Positions 51,191-59,799 of a DNA stretch of 59,799 bases are shown piece by piece. Every line of letters begins with the position of its first letter. Position 1 is the stretch's first letter. This DNA comes from Clostridia bacterium. Its GTDB lineage: Bacteria > Bacillota > Clostridia > Christensenellales > Aristaeellaceae. A program made the position numbers and the translations under genes. The notes under the pieces were generated by a model. That model was not told where the DNA came from and searched no databases. It saw only the letters and a list, made by a program, of their open reading frames with translations. The stretch spans positions 1 through 59,799 of the forward strand of contig JAFSNT010000239.1 in assembly GCA_017443295.1 (NCBI GenBank). The letters are read 5' to 3'.

Positions 51191-52594
51191 ATGACAGATT
51201 ACGCCCTCGAAATCGAGCATATTCCCACGGAAGGGAACGGAGACGGCCTGATAAAGGCGCGGGCGGGAGAATTTCGCGCCGCGCTGGCAGAGCCGTCCCT
51301 TTGCGCGCGGCTTGCCGCGGGGCTGGGGGGCTTTTCCCGCAGGGGAGAAGCGGAATATGCGCTTCACGGGCAGCCCTTTTTTCCCCGTTCGCACCGGGCG
51401 GCACTGAAAAAGGGCGTGGCCGTGGTGACGCCGGAGGGCGCTTTGGCCGGGGATTTGAGCCTGACGGATCACATTCGTCTGCTGCCCGGCCTGCTTTGCG
51501 GGAAGAAAAAGGCCCGGGAAAAGGCCGAGGCCCTGGACGAAGCGTATGGCATTTCCGCGGATTTGAGCGCCCCCGCCGGAAAGCTTTCCACCGGGGATCG
51601 GTATCGGGGCGAAATTTTGCTGGCCCTGCTGCGAAACAGCGAAGTCCTTGTGCTGTGCCAGCCGGAAGCAGCCCTGACGCCCCTGGAATTGGAACAGCTG
51701 GCGGCGGGCCTGCGCAAAGCCTGCCAGCAGGGCAAAACCGTGCTGCTGCTCACCTGCCGCCCCGGCGCCGCCGCCCTGGCGGACGCTTTCGACACTCTTT
51801 CCCCGGAACCGGACGATACGCCGCCGGATCGGCTGGACATCGCCGTGGGCAGCGTGGTGCTGGAGGCCAGGAATCTTACGGGCGGGGGCCTGAAGGACGT
51901 TTCCTTTGAAGCCCGGGCGGGGGAGATTTTAGCTATCGCGGGCCTGCCCGGCAGCGGCAAGCAGACCCTGCTGGACGCCCTGACCGGGGCGCTGCCCCTT
52001 TCCGGAGGCCGCCTGCGGCTGAACGGGCGGGAAATCAACGATTATTCCGTGCGGGAGCGAGTGCGGGCGGGTGTCGCCTGCGTGCCGGGGCCGGACAGGG
52101 ATTACGGTTTTCCTTTAGAAAATGTTTCGGCGGGGGAAAGCATGGCCCTGCGCCGGTACAGGGAACCGGCGTTTCAGGAAAGCGGGCTTCTGCGCAAGGG
52201 CGAAATGGGCCGGTACGCCGGGGACGCGCTGGCCTGGCTGAACATTCAGCGGGGAGAGGAAGGGACCTCCGAAAACCGGCGGCGCTGCGCCCTGACGCGG
52301 GAAACGGACGGAAACTTTCACGTTCTGGCGGTGCTGAATCCCACCAGGGGCCTTTCAGACGACGCGGCCCGGGATATCTGGAACCGGCTGATCACCCTGC
52401 GGGATGAACGGCGGGCCGTGGTGCTGTTCACCGCCGACGCCCGGGAAGCGCTGCTGGCGGGGGACCGGGTGCTGACCCTGTATCGGGGCGAAATCACCGG
52501 GGAATTTGATCCCGCCGTGACTACGGAAAAGGAATTGGGCCTGTATATGACCGGACGGCGGCAGGGCGGAGAGGAGCGCTTCGATGAAGAATAA
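51191..52594 (+). CDS. Degenerate paralogue of the nucleoside ABC ATPase
   Basis: 467 residues, a shrunken relative of the two-module ATPase at 47167. Module 1 has lost Walker A and the signature and keeps only a GVAVVTPEG/LSLTDHIRLL outline. Module 2 has an intact Walker A (LPGSGKQTLLDAL), but the signature reads LTRETDGNFHVLA instead of SGGNQQK and the Walker B acidic residue is not evident (VLAVLNPTRGLS). The C-terminal GEITGEFDPAVTTEKELGLYMTG closely follows the paralogue. ATP hydrolysis is doubtful, so it may regulate or be decaying. ATG 51191 or TTG 51185 (better spacing to GGAGAAGG) starts it. Confidence 0.82.
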   Translation: MTDYALEIEHIPTEGNGDGLIKARAGEFRAALAEPSLCARLAAGLGGFSRRGEAEYALHGQPFFPRSHRAALKKGVAVVTPEGALAGDLSLTDHIRLLPGLLCGKKKAREKAEALDEAYGISADLSAPAGKLSTGDRYRGEILLALLRNSEVLVLCQPEAALTPLELEQLAAGLRKACQQGKTVLLLTCRPGAAALADAFDTLSPEPDDTPPDRLDIAVGSVVLEARNLTGGGLKDVSFEARAGEILAIAGLPGSGKQTLLDALTGALPLSGGRLRLNGREINDYSVRERVRAGVACVPGPDRDYGFPLENVSAGESMALRRYREPAFQESGLLRKGEMGRYAGDALAWLNIQRGEEGTSENRRRCALTRETDGNFHVLAVLNPTRGLSDDAARDIWNRLITLRDERRAVVLFTADAREALLAGDRVLTLYRGEITGEFDPAVTTEKELGLYMTGRRQGGEERFDEE

Positions 52595-53573
52595 GGGCTT
52601 CCGTTCGCTTTTGCGCGCGCTGCTGTGCCTGTGCTTGGGGCTGCTCCTCGGCGTGGCGGTGATGATCGCCGCCGCCTGGCTGACCCTGGGGGAAATCCGG
52701 CTGGAAACCGTTTGGCAGGAAGGGCTGCTGCCGCTGCTTACCAGCGGGTGGCGGGAAGGCCCCCTTGTCCTGCTGGGCAGGGCCGCCCCGGACGCGCTGC
52801 TGGCGTTGGGCATTTCCTTAGCCTGGCAGGGGGGCATGCTGCAACTGGGCGGCGCGGGCCTGTACGCCTTAGGCGCTGCCGCCGCCATGTTGTGCGGTTC
52901 GCTTTTGGGCTGGCCCTGGTACGCATGCCTGGCCGTATCCGTGCTGATCGGAACCCTGTGGGGCGCTGTGCCGGGCCTGCTGAAAGCGAAGCTGCGCCTG
53001 CGGGAAGCCTTGGGAACGGCGCTCACCGCCTGGCTGGCGATTTACATTTTGCAGGCGCTTTCGGCTTTGATCGCGTGGGAACAGCCTGCGGAGACAGTTT
53101 TGTTCATCCCCGCCCTGGCAATCGCGGGGGCGCTGGCCCTGCTTTTCTGGCTGGGCGTCAAGTTCACCGTGCCGGGGCTGACCCTCCGGCTGCTGGGCGA
53201 ATCGGAAAATACGGCCCGGTACGCGGGCATTGATGCGGGGAAAACCGCGTTTTGGGTTCTGTGCCTGTCCGGGCTGCTGGGCGGCGCGGCGGGCGGCCTG
53301 GATTACTTGCTGGGTGCCGTGAATCAGCTGCCGGATCTGTCCCTGGCCCTGACCGGGCCGGGCCTGCACGGTTTGGCCGCCGCCGCGCTGGCCGGGGGGC
53401 ACCCCTTGGGGGCCGCGCTTGCCGCCGTGGCGGTGAAATATCTGTCCTTGGGGGCGGGAACCATGAACGGCGCGGTGTTCTCCCCGGAAATGGGCGAAGC
53501 GATCCTGGCGCTGATCCTGTATTGCTGCGCCGCCGTTGCCCTGGGACGCGGGAAAGGGGGCCGGAGAGCATGA
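52584..53573 (+). CDS. Paralogous ABC permease 1 of the degenerate set
   Basis: 329 residues, about 90 shorter than its counterpart at 48717. Membrane segments and shared blocks are recognisable (GGMLQLGGAGLYALGAAAAM; LWGAVPGLLKAKLRLREALGTALTAW; LTLRLLGESENTARYAGI), but the extracytoplasmic insertion is missing and several loops are reduced. It overlaps the degenerate ATPase gene by 11 bp and the next permease by 4 bp. All three frames are open, so the set is maintained rather than a set of pseudogenes. Confidence 0.85.
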   Translation: MKNKGFRSLLRALLCLCLGLLLGVAVMIAAAWLTLGEIRLETVWQEGLLPLLTSGWREGPLVLLGRAAPDALLALGISLAWQGGMLQLGGAGLYALGAAAAMLCGSLLGWPWYACLAVSVLIGTLWGAVPGLLKAKLRLREALGTALTAWLAIYILQALSALIAWEQPAETVLFIPALAIAGALALLFWLGVKFTVPGLTLRLLGESENTARYAGIDAGKTAFWVLCLSGLLGGAAGGLDYLLGAVNQLPDLSLALTGPGLHGLAAAALAGGHPLGAALAAVAVKYLSLGAGTMNGAVFSPEMGEAILALILYCCAAVALGRGKGGRRA

Positions 53574-54394
53574 CCTTTACCGCTTCTCTTTCGCTGTTTT
53601 TCGCTGCCCTGCTGATGTCGGCTTTGGCCGCCGCCGTTGCCGGACAGGGCGGCAGAACGTTTTACGCCCTGGAGGGCGTTATGCTGTGCGGGGGCCTCGC
53701 CGGCGTGCTGCTTTCCCATGAACCGGCATGGGTTTCCCTGCTGGCGGCGGGGGGCGCGGGCATGGGCGCGGCCCTGCTGTGGGGTCTGCCGTTCCTGCGC
53801 CGCCGACAAGGACAGGCTTTGGCGGGAATCGCCTTCAACGGCTTCGCCGCCGCCGGGGCCATGATCGCCGCCCAGGTCATCGGCGGCGTCAGCTACACCC
53901 GGAAGGGCTATTGGCTGGAAATCTACGGGGAAAACGTGACGGTGTTCCTGCCCGTTGCCTTGGGCGCGCTGCTGACCGTTTGGCTGCTTGTGCATCACAG
54001 CCGCTTTGGGCTTCGCCTGCGTCTGTGCGGCCAGAGCGCCGCGCCGGAAAGAATGGGCGTGCGCGTTCGGTGGACGGGCATCCTTTGCCTGGCCTTTTCC
54101 GGGCTGCTTGGCGGCGTCGGCGGGCTTTCCGCCCTGCTTTCCTTAGGCGGGGGCTGGCGCATGGCCTGGGGCTCGGGCGGCATGGGTTACGCGGCCCTGG
54201 CCCTGGCCTTTGCGGGAAAGAACGGCCCCTTCCGCGTCTTCGGATTGGTATTGCTGCTGACGCTGCTGTACGGCGGCGCGGCATGGATCGGCGCGCCGGA
54301 AAGCGCGCTGACGGCCCTGCCCATTTTGGCGGCCGTGATCCTGCTGGCCATGGCCGGACGGAAACGGCCTGCGGATGAACGGATGGAGGCATGA
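53570..54394 (+). CDS. Paralogous ABC permease 2 of the degenerate set
   Basis: 274 residues, about 70 shorter than its counterpart at 49970. It keeps a weak version of the family start (YALEGVMLCGGLAGVL for the LALEGIM block), the AGIAFNGFAAAGA segment and the coupling loop FGLRLRLCGQSAAPERMGV. ATG 53570 forms an ATGA overlap with the upstream gene; the frame is open further upstream only as a shadow of permease 1. Its end overlaps the region where the TraB/GumN-like frame opens. No binding protein accompanies the set. Confidence 0.83.
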   Translation: MTFTASLSLFFAALLMSALAAAVAGQGGRTFYALEGVMLCGGLAGVLLSHEPAWVSLLAAGGAGMGAALLWGLPFLRRRQGQALAGIAFNGFAAAGAMIAAQVIGGVSYTRKGYWLEIYGENVTVFLPVALGALLTVWLLVHHSRFGLRLRLCGQSAAPERMGVRVRWTGILCLAFSGLLGGVGGLSALLSLGGGWRMAWGSGGMGYAALALAFAGKNGPFRVFGLVLLLTLLYGGAAWIGAPESALTALPILAAVILLAMAGRKRPADERMEA

Positions 54395-55256
54395 TAAAAA
54401 ACGGCTGTTTTCCGGCCTGATGACCGCCGCGCGGCTTTTGCCCCCTTACGCCGAGGAAGCAAAAAGCGCCCCGCTGGTATACCGGGTCACGGATAGGGCG
54501 GGGCGTGGCCTGTATCTGTTGGGCACCATCCACGCGGGCAGACCGGACATGTATCCCTTGGGCGGCGCGGTGGAGGAAGCGTATCGGAACGCCGGTATTC
54601 TGGCGGTGGAGCTGGATTTGGACGCCCGCGGCCGTCTGCCCGGCGCGTCGCTTATGTACGGCCCCGAGGACGGCATTCAAAATCATCTGTCCCCGGAAAC
54701 CTGCGCCCTGGGCGTGGAAAGCTTCGGCGTGCCGGAGGCCGCGCTTCGGCGCATGAAGCCCGCCATGTGGTATTCCCTGGCGGAAAACCAGATCATTTTG
54801 AAGGCGGGGCTGGACGCCGCAGCGGGCGTGGACTGCCGGCTGATGAAGCAGGCCCGTCAGGACGGGAAGCGGATCGACGAGCTGGAAACCGTGGAGGGCC
54901 AGCTGGCGGCCCTGCTCGCCATTCCCGAGGACGTGATCGACTGCGAGGTGCGGGCCATGCTGACCTGCCCCGAGGAATCCGCAAAGGGGATGCGGGCGCT
55001 GTTTGAAGCCTGGCGGCAGGGGGATAAAGCGGCCCTGCTTTCCCTGCTGGAGGAATCAGAGGACGGCGGCGACGGTCTGAGCGACGTCCTGATCGACAGC
55101 CGCAACGACGGCTTTGAGGAACAGGCGCTCCAATACCTGCACAGCGGGGAAACGGCGCTGATCGCCGTGGGCGCGTTCCATATCATCGGGAAAAACGGAT
55201 TGGCGGAAAAATTGGCCCGCAGGGGCTTTACAGTGGAAGAAATCGGGAGGGAATGA
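54375..55256 (+). CDS. TraB/GumN-family protein with an awkward start
   Basis: About 293 residues if begun at ATG 54375. The body is a TraB/GumN domain: LYLLGTIHAGRPDMYPLGGAV with the first GTIH motif, AVELDLDA, and a C-terminal ALIAVGAFHIIGKNGL with the second conserved GxxH. These proteins are thought to be metal-dependent hydrolases outside the cell. The N-terminus is odd. KKRLFSGLMTAARLLPPYAEE looks like a damaged signal peptide, and the well-placed ATG at 54391 is out of frame by one base in an A6 run. ATG 54375 or 54420 would give an unusual N-terminus. It lies directly after the permease, in the same unit. Confidence 0.75.
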   Translation: MNGWRHDKKRLFSGLMTAARLLPPYAEEAKSAPLVYRVTDRAGRGLYLLGTIHAGRPDMYPLGGAVEEAYRNAGILAVELDLDARGRLPGASLMYGPEDGIQNHLSPETCALGVESFGVPEAALRRMKPAMWYSLAENQIILKAGLDAAAGVDCRLMKQARQDGKRIDELETVEGQLAALLAIPEDVIDCEVRAMLTCPEESAKGMRALFEAWRQGDKAALLSLLEESEDGGDGLSDVLIDSRNDGFEEQALQYLHSGETALIAVGAFHIIGKNGLAEKLARRGFTVEEIGRE

Positions 55257-55260
55257 ACAA

Positions 55261-56724
55261 ATGCTGCTGGATCGTTTGCTGGATTTGCTGGAAGAAAAGA
55301 ACCTGATGCTGCCCGAGGATCGGGCCTACACCCAAAACCTGCTGCTGGACGCCCTGCACCTGGACGCGCCCGCGGAAGGGGAACTGACCGGCGGGGACAT
55401 TCCGGACTGCTTAGGGGAGCTGGCGGAATGGGCCGCGCGGGCGGGCGTGATCGCCGATACCAACGACGAAAAGGACCGGATCATCGCCCGGCTGGCGGGG
55501 GCCTTCACCCCCCATCCGGCGGTGGTGCGAAAGACCTTTTACGAGCTTCTGAACGGACAGGGCGCGGAAGCGGCGGTGCATTGGTTCTATCAGCTGTGCC
55601 GGGATATCGACTATATCCGGGTGAAGCGCATCGCCCAGAACATCCAGTATAACGCCCCCTCGCCCTGCGGCGAGCTGGAAATCACCATCAACCTGTCCAA
55701 GCCCGAAAAGGATCCCCGGGACATCGCGGCGGCGCGCACCGCCCCCAAGTCCGGCTATCCCTTGTGCATGCTGTGCAAGGAAAACCCCGGCTACGCGGGG
55801 CGCGTGGGCTTCCCGGGCCGGGAAAACCACCGCATCGTGCCCCTGAATTTGGCGGGGGAGGAATGGTATTTCCAGTATTCCCCCTACCTGTATTTTGACG
55901 AGCATTGCATCGTGCTGGACGGGGTACACGAACCCATGAAGCTCACTTCCCGGAGCTTTGACCGGCTGTTTGATTTCGTGAATAAATTCCCCTTCTATTT
56001 CATCGGGGCCAACGCCGATCTCCCCATCGTGGGCGGCTCCATCCTCACCCACGACCATTACCAGGGCGGACGGCACGTGTTCCCCATGGACAAGGCCCTC
56101 GTGAAATGGCGCTTTGACGGCCCCACCGAGGCCGGGGTGGTGGACTGGCCCATGACCTGCCTGCGCTTTGTGAGCAAGGACGCTTCGGAATTAAAGGGCA
56201 TCGCCATGAAGGTGCTGGAGGCCTGGCGCAAGTACAGCGACCCCGCCTTAGGCATTTATGCCGAAACCGACGCCCCCCACAACACCGTCACCCCCACCCT
56301 GCGCATCCTGCCGGACGGCCGGTACCAGATGCATTTGGTGCTGCGCAATAACCGCACCAGCGACGAGCATCCCTTAGGCATTTATCATCCCCACGCCAAC
56401 CTGCATCACATCAAAAAAGAAAACATCGGCCTGATCGAGGTCATGGGCCTGTTCATCCTGCCCGGACGGCTGAAAACGGAGCTGGTGGATCTGGAACCCT
56501 ATTTGATGGGCACGGGGGATATTCCCGAAGGCAGCAGCCACGAGGAATGGGTGAAGGCCCTGGCGGAAAAGACGGGGCGGAATTTGACGGCGGAGCAGGC
56601 GGAGGAAGCGCTGCACCAGGCGGTGGCGGACACCTGTTATCAGGTGCTGTGCGACGCGGGCGTGTATAAGCAGGACGAAGCGGGTCAAGCGGGCCTCAGA
56701 CGTTTCCTGAACAGTGTGTTTTAA
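55261..56724 (+). CDS. galT: UDP-glucose--hexose-1-phosphate uridylyltransferase (type 2)
   Basis: 487 residues, typical of the Firmicute GalT type 2 family. It exchanges UMP between UDP-glucose and galactose-1-phosphate in the Leloir pathway. Recognisable are NIQYNAPSPCGELEITINLSKPEKDPRDI, CMLCKENPGYAGR, SPYLYFDEHCIVL, and ILTHDHYQGGRHVFPM with the histidine block. RTSDEHPLGIYHPH near residue 370 is also family-specific. It begins 4 bp after the TraB-like gene, with GGGAGGGAATG upstream. No galK or galE is near, so regulation as a galactose operon is not evident. Confidence 0.96.
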   Translation: MLLDRLLDLLEEKNLMLPEDRAYTQNLLLDALHLDAPAEGELTGGDIPDCLGELAEWAARAGVIADTNDEKDRIIARLAGAFTPHPAVVRKTFYELLNGQGAEAAVHWFYQLCRDIDYIRVKRIAQNIQYNAPSPCGELEITINLSKPEKDPRDIAAARTAPKSGYPLCMLCKENPGYAGRVGFPGRENHRIVPLNLAGEEWYFQYSPYLYFDEHCIVLDGVHEPMKLTSRSFDRLFDFVNKFPFYFIGANADLPIVGGSILTHDHYQGGRHVFPMDKALVKWRFDGPTEAGVVDWPMTCLRFVSKDASELKGIAMKVLEAWRKYSDPALGIYAETDAPHNTVTPTLRILPDGRYQMHLVLRNNRTSDEHPLGIYHPHANLHHIKKENIGLIEVMGLFILPGRLKTELVDLEPYLMGTGDIPEGSSHEEWVKALAEKTGRNLTAEQAEEALHQAVADTCYQVLCDAGVYKQDEAGQAGLRRFLNSVF

Positions 56725-56775
56725 CGAAGAGAAACTGGAACGGACATCCACTGAAAGGACACTTTAAGTCAGCAA

Positions 56776-56885
<110 letters not shown>

Positions 56886-56933
56886 TTTAAAGTGTTCTTG
56901 AAGAATATGATAAAAAGATACACGGAGAGAATC

Positions 56934-57626
56934 ATGATGAGAAGAACCGTTCGCCTGTCCCCGGCGGGCACGCAGCTGGTGCGGGATGCCCTGGGCAGTA
57001 AGCTCATGCTGGGCTTTGTGATCGTCAGCGGAACGTATTACGCCCTGCTGCTGGTTTCCAGCGTCCTGGACGGCAGCGCGCTGTCCCTGAGCCTGATCTC
57101 GATCCTGTGCCAGGGCTTCGTCACCGCCGAAAGCATGATCCTGTATCAGCGGAAGGAAAGCCGGAACCTGAAGCACCTGTCCATCTTCTGCCTGATCGCC
57201 ATGATCGTGATGCTGGCGTTCTGCGTGTTTTTAGGCGCTGTGGTGCTGACCCTGAACAGGGAATACGGCGCGAAAACTGAAGAAATCATGCAGCTTTGGG
57301 CGGAGGCCGACATCGCCAACGGCATGCCCGCTATGATCGCTACCGTGGCGGCTGCCGGGGTGAGCGGGATCGAAATGCTGTTTCTGTGGAAAGCCTTGGG
57401 CATGTGCGCGGGCCTGATGGAGCGGAAGGATACCCAAATGCGGAACTGGTTCCTGCCCGCCGCCGTTTTTTCGGGCCTGTATGCCCTGCTGCTCCTGGCC
57501 ATCGACGTGATTTGGCCCAGCGGCATTTTCAGCGTCTTTACGTCCCTGGTATGCGTGGTGCGGGACGGCCTGCTCACCGTCCTGCTGGCCCAGACCGCGC
57601 TGCAATACACGGCGAAAATCAGATAA
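56934..57626 (+). CDS. Integral membrane protein of unknown function
   Basis: 230 residues with about six hydrophobic helices (for example LMLGFVIVSGTYYALLLVSSVL, IFCLIAMIVMLAFCVFLGAVVL, WFLPAAVFSGLYALLLLAIDVI). No conserved catalytic motif is recognised. ATG 56934 (or 56937) follows CACGGAGAG; the GTG-opened frame at 56892 overlaps the outer end of element 11. It stands 20 bp before the DUF1972 glycosyltransferase and may share its promoter, which suggests a cell-envelope role. Confidence 0.75.
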   Translation: MMRRTVRLSPAGTQLVRDALGSKLMLGFVIVSGTYYALLLVSSVLDGSALSLSLISILCQGFVTAESMILYQRKESRNLKHLSIFCLIAMIVMLAFCVFLGAVVLTLNREYGAKTEEIMQLWAEADIANGMPAMIATVAAAGVSGIEMLFLWKALGMCAGLMERKDTQMRNWFLPAAVFSGLYALLLLAIDVIWPSGIFSVFTSLVCVVRDGLLTVLLAQTALQYTAKIR

Positions 57627-57646
57627 AGGTGCGAAAGGACGAGGGG

Positions 57647-58864
57647 ATGGAAACGCACATTTTTATCTGCGGGGCGAAATCCCTGGGGCAGTACGGCGGA
57701 TACGAAACCTTTGTGGATAAGCTGACCCAGTATCACCAGGACCGGGCCGATCTTCATTACCATGTGATGTGCAAGGCCAACGGCGTGGGCAGCATCGACG
57801 AAAGCGGGCTGGCGGGGGCGGAAAAGCGCAATGACCGGGAATTTCTGTACCATAACGCCCGGTGCGTGAAGCTGCGGGTGCCGAGAATCGGCCCCGCCGC
57901 CGCCATTTGGTATGATGTGGCCGCCCTGCGGTACTGCCTGCGCTATTGCCGGAAGCATCAAATTCAGCGCCCGATTTTTTATTTGCTGGCCTGCCGCGTG
58001 GGGCCGGTCATGGGCCTTGTGAAAAAGCGGGTACACGCCCTGGGCGGCGTGGTGTACGATAATCCCGACGGGCATGAATGGATGCGCGCCAAGTGGCCTT
58101 TGCCCGTGCGGAAATACTGGAAGCTGTCCGAAAGGCTGACCGTGAAGCACGCCGATTTGGTCATCTGCGACAGCCGCTTTATCGAAAGCTATATTCAGAA
58201 AACCTACGCTTCCTTTCATCCCCGAACCGCCTATTTGGCCTACGGGGCGGAGTTGGAGCCGTCCCCGCTTTCCGACAGTGCCCCGCGCTTTGCGGACTGG
58301 CTTTCCCGCTGGGACGTAAAGCCCTTTGCATACTACCTGGCGGTGGGGCGGCTGGTGCCGGAAAACAATTACGAGACCATCCTGCGGGAATTCATGGAGA
58401 GCGACACCTGCCGCGCCCTGATCCTGATTACGGACAGAAACGATAAAATGCTGCGCAGGCTGGAGGAAATGCTGCATTTTTCCGGCGATCCGCGCATTCG
58501 TTTCGCGGGCACGGTGTACGACGAAGTGCTGCTGTACAAGATCCGGGAAAACGCCTACGCTTATCTGCACGGCCATTCGGTGGGCGGCACCAATCCCAGT
58601 CTGCTGGAGGCGATGGCCGCCACGAAGGTGAATTTGCTGTACGACGTGGTGTTCAACCGCGAGGCGGGCGGGGACGCGGCCCTGTACTGGCAGAAAGAGC
58701 CGGGCAGCCTGCGCGCCCTGATCCAAAGGGCGGAGGAGATGCCCGAAGCGGAAAGGGAAGCCCTGGGCCGGAAAGCCAAAGCGCGCGTCGGGGAGAACTA
58801 CCGCTGGCAGACGATCGCGGACCAATACGCGGCATTGTGGCGGGCCGCCTTTGTGGGGAAATAG
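57647..58864 (+). CDS. DUF1972/GT4-type glycosyltransferase (rhamnosyltransferase-like)
   Basis: 405 residues, cytoplasmic or membrane-associated. The N-terminal DUF1972 domain (ICGAKSLGQYGGYETFVDKLTQY, then VVYDNPDGHEWMRAKW) is typical of rhamnosyltransferases such as Cps2T/WchF of polysaccharide synthesis. The C-terminal half is a GT-B nucleotide-sugar domain (YYLAVGRLVPENNYETIL; VGGTNPSLLEAMA with the conserved E-x-G/M-A region). ATG 57647 is preceded by AGGACGAGGG; the frame continues upstream inside the membrane-protein gene as a shadow. The sugar donor is not determined by the sequence. Confidence 0.9.
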   Translation: METHIFICGAKSLGQYGGYETFVDKLTQYHQDRADLHYHVMCKANGVGSIDESGLAGAEKRNDREFLYHNARCVKLRVPRIGPAAAIWYDVAALRYCLRYCRKHQIQRPIFYLLACRVGPVMGLVKKRVHALGGVVYDNPDGHEWMRAKWPLPVRKYWKLSERLTVKHADLVICDSRFIESYIQKTYASFHPRTAYLAYGAELEPSPLSDSAPRFADWLSRWDVKPFAYYLAVGRLVPENNYETILREFMESDTCRALILITDRNDKMLRRLEEMLHFSGDPRIRFAGTVYDEVLLYKIRENAYAYLHGHSVGGTNPSLLEAMAATKVNLLYDVVFNREAGGDAALYWQKEPGSLRALIQRAEEMPEAEREALGRKAKARVGENYRWQTIADQYAALWRAAFVGK

Positions 58865-58875
58865 CAGATTGCCTC

Positions 58876-58904
58876 TTTTCACGGCGCCGATTTGATGATA
58901 TACT
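58876..58904 (+). promoter_or_regulatory. Promoter of the right-end zinc-ribbon protein
   Basis: TTTTCA (58876-58881), a 17-bp spacer and TATACT (58899-58904), about 77 bp before ATG 58981. Confidence 0.55.
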
Positions 58905-58980
58905 ATAGTTGGTAAGCTGTTTGTCTGCCGAGGTTATTTGACTTCCGCCGGATCGCGGCGCGCAAGGAGAGGGCATTGCC

Positions 58981-59799
58981 ATGATTTTTAAATGTCCGCA
59001 GTGCGGAAAACAGTACTGCATCACCAACGTTCCCGCCCCCCAGATGATTCTTCGGTGCGTCGATCACGATTGCCGCCATGTTTTTACCATCGCTCAGGCG
59101 GAGATCGTTACCACCGACGATTCCGCCAGGATCGAAGAAGAGAAAAAGGTCAGGGCCGCGCCGGTGGTTACCGATATGGAGCAGTTCGTGAACGATCAGG
59201 CGGGGGTGGCGAAAGCCCTGGCCCAGGACTATTTTTCCGATCTTCCCGGCGAGAACGCGGGCGAAGAGGCTCCCCAGGCCCCGGCCACGGAGGATTTAGG
59301 GGAAGGAACGCCCGAGCAGCAGCGGCAGCGGCTGCTCGAGTTTGCGCAGGAACACCCGGGCAAAGAGAAAGAGCGGGAAACGCCCGTCCAGCCCCGGGAG
59401 AGGAAAACCATCAGCCCAAGGCTGGTGCATGAAAAAAGGGGACAGCGCGTCGGCTGCCACATCCTGATGCTTTTGGCCATCGCGATTTTCGCCGGCAGGG
59501 TGGCGCTGACCCGGCTGCAGGGCACGGAACAGCAGTTCAGGTATTTGGAGGCCCAAATCGTTCCCGCCTGCCTGTACCTGTGTACGGTATTGGCGGTGAT
59601 CGTGCATGTGCTGCGCTACACGGCCAAGCCCAAGTGGATTTCCGCCGTGCTGATGCTGCTGCCGCTGGCGGCGGACGCCTGGTATATGTTCCCGGAAGCG
59701 CTGAACCTGATGCCCGCCGAGACCTGGTTTCTGGTCAACAGCGGCGTGAAGGTCGCCTTTTCCCTGTTCGGCCTGCTCAGAAGCATCCGGGCGGGAAAA
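58981..59799 (+). CDS. Zinc-ribbon membrane protein, incomplete at the right edge
   Basis: At least 273 codons; the frame is open to the end of the window. The N-terminus is a zinc ribbon (FKCPQCGKQYC ... LRCVDHDCRHVF). A long acidic, Pro/Gln-rich region (about 50-155) follows, then four hydrophobic helices from about 162 (CHILMLLAIAIFAG; VPACLYLCTVLAVIVHVL; WISAVLMLLPLAADAWYMF; NSGVKVAFSLFGLL). This layout resembles small cytoplasmic-zinc-finger membrane sensors, but no family is recognised. ATG 58981 has AAGGAGAGGG upstream. What follows beyond the edge is unknown. Confidence 0.8.
   Translation, partial: MIFKCPQCGKQYCITNVPAPQMILRCVDHDCRHVFTIAQAEIVTTDDSARIEEEKKVRAAPVVTDMEQFVNDQAGVAKALAQDYFSDLPGENAGEEAPQAPATEDLGEGTPEQQRQRLLEFAQEHPGKEKERETPVQPRERKTISPRLVHEKRGQRVGCHILMLLAIAIFAGRVALTRLQGTEQQFRYLEAQIVPACLYLCTVLAVIVHVLRYTAKPKWISAVLMLLPLAADAWYMFPEALNLMPAETWFLVNSGVKVAFSLFGLLRSIRAGK

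Noticed and set aside
53252..53569. N-terminal extension of the second degenerate permease
   Set aside because: This part is out-of-frame translation of the preceding permease gene; the ATGA overlap at 53570 is the natural start.

Overview
The window is a stretch of chromosome from a GC-rich clostridial Firmicute. An uncultured gut member of the Christensenellales or a neighbouring order fits best, but this is inferred from gene content, not from any marker search. Pointers are the Gram-positive gene set (Y-complex YlbF/YmcA-type protein, DUF896 protein, type-2 GalT, TIGR03960/TIGR03936 radical-SAM pair with an RNase E/G, MutS/MutL/MiaA/MiaB cluster, methionine gamma-lyase-family protein), strong AAGGAGG-type ribosome binding sites, sigma-A promoters with 17-bp spacers, and frequent GTG/TTG starts.

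Layout. 1-4.8 kb is an accessory edge: the 3' end of a group II intron, a LytTR/DUF3021 pair, a large secreted repeat protein, a truncated 5' piece of a second (class C-like) group II intron abutting a truncated zinc-ribbon gene, and an XRE regulator. 5-18.8 kb holds mostly single genes or short operons: SGNH hydrolase, AraC/GyrI-like regulator, leuS (minus), M1-type peptidase, a GT2-GtrA / phosphodiester glycosidase / Lgt-like / DUF896 run, a parvulin lipoprotein, a ferritin-like protein and a degenerate M23 protein. 18.8-36.2 kb is almost all minus strand: two toxin-antitoxin pairs, an SDR protein, the MGL-family protein, miaA, mutL, a BspA-type leucine-rich-repeat protein, mutS, ylbF-like, GNAT, miaB, RNase E/G and the two TIGR039xx genes. 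36.4-45.8 kb has a TetM-like GTPase fused to a NYN nuclease domain, two paralogous TtcA-like enzymes, uvrA and truA. 45.8-54.4 kb is a BMP-type nucleoside ABC importer followed by a second, degenerate copy of its ATPase and both permeases. The right end has a TraB/GumN-like protein, galT, a membrane protein, a DUF1972 glycosyltransferase and an incomplete zinc-ribbon membrane protein.

The most striking feature no gene explains is a family of at least 11 intergenic elements of about 110-125 bp. Each has two arms built from tandem 7-bp units arranged as an inverted repeat, around a variable 45-65-bp core that tends to begin and end with a TATATAG(T/C)-like block. The heptad sequence differs between elements (GAGAGTT, GAGTTCA, AAAGTGG and GTAGGAG types) yet always matches between the two arms of one element, so the arms evolve together. 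They occur between genes of otherwise conserved operons (mutL/miaA, miaB/RNase G, TIGR03960/TIGR03936) and several run into coding ends. All functional statements come from reading the sequence; no database search was possible.
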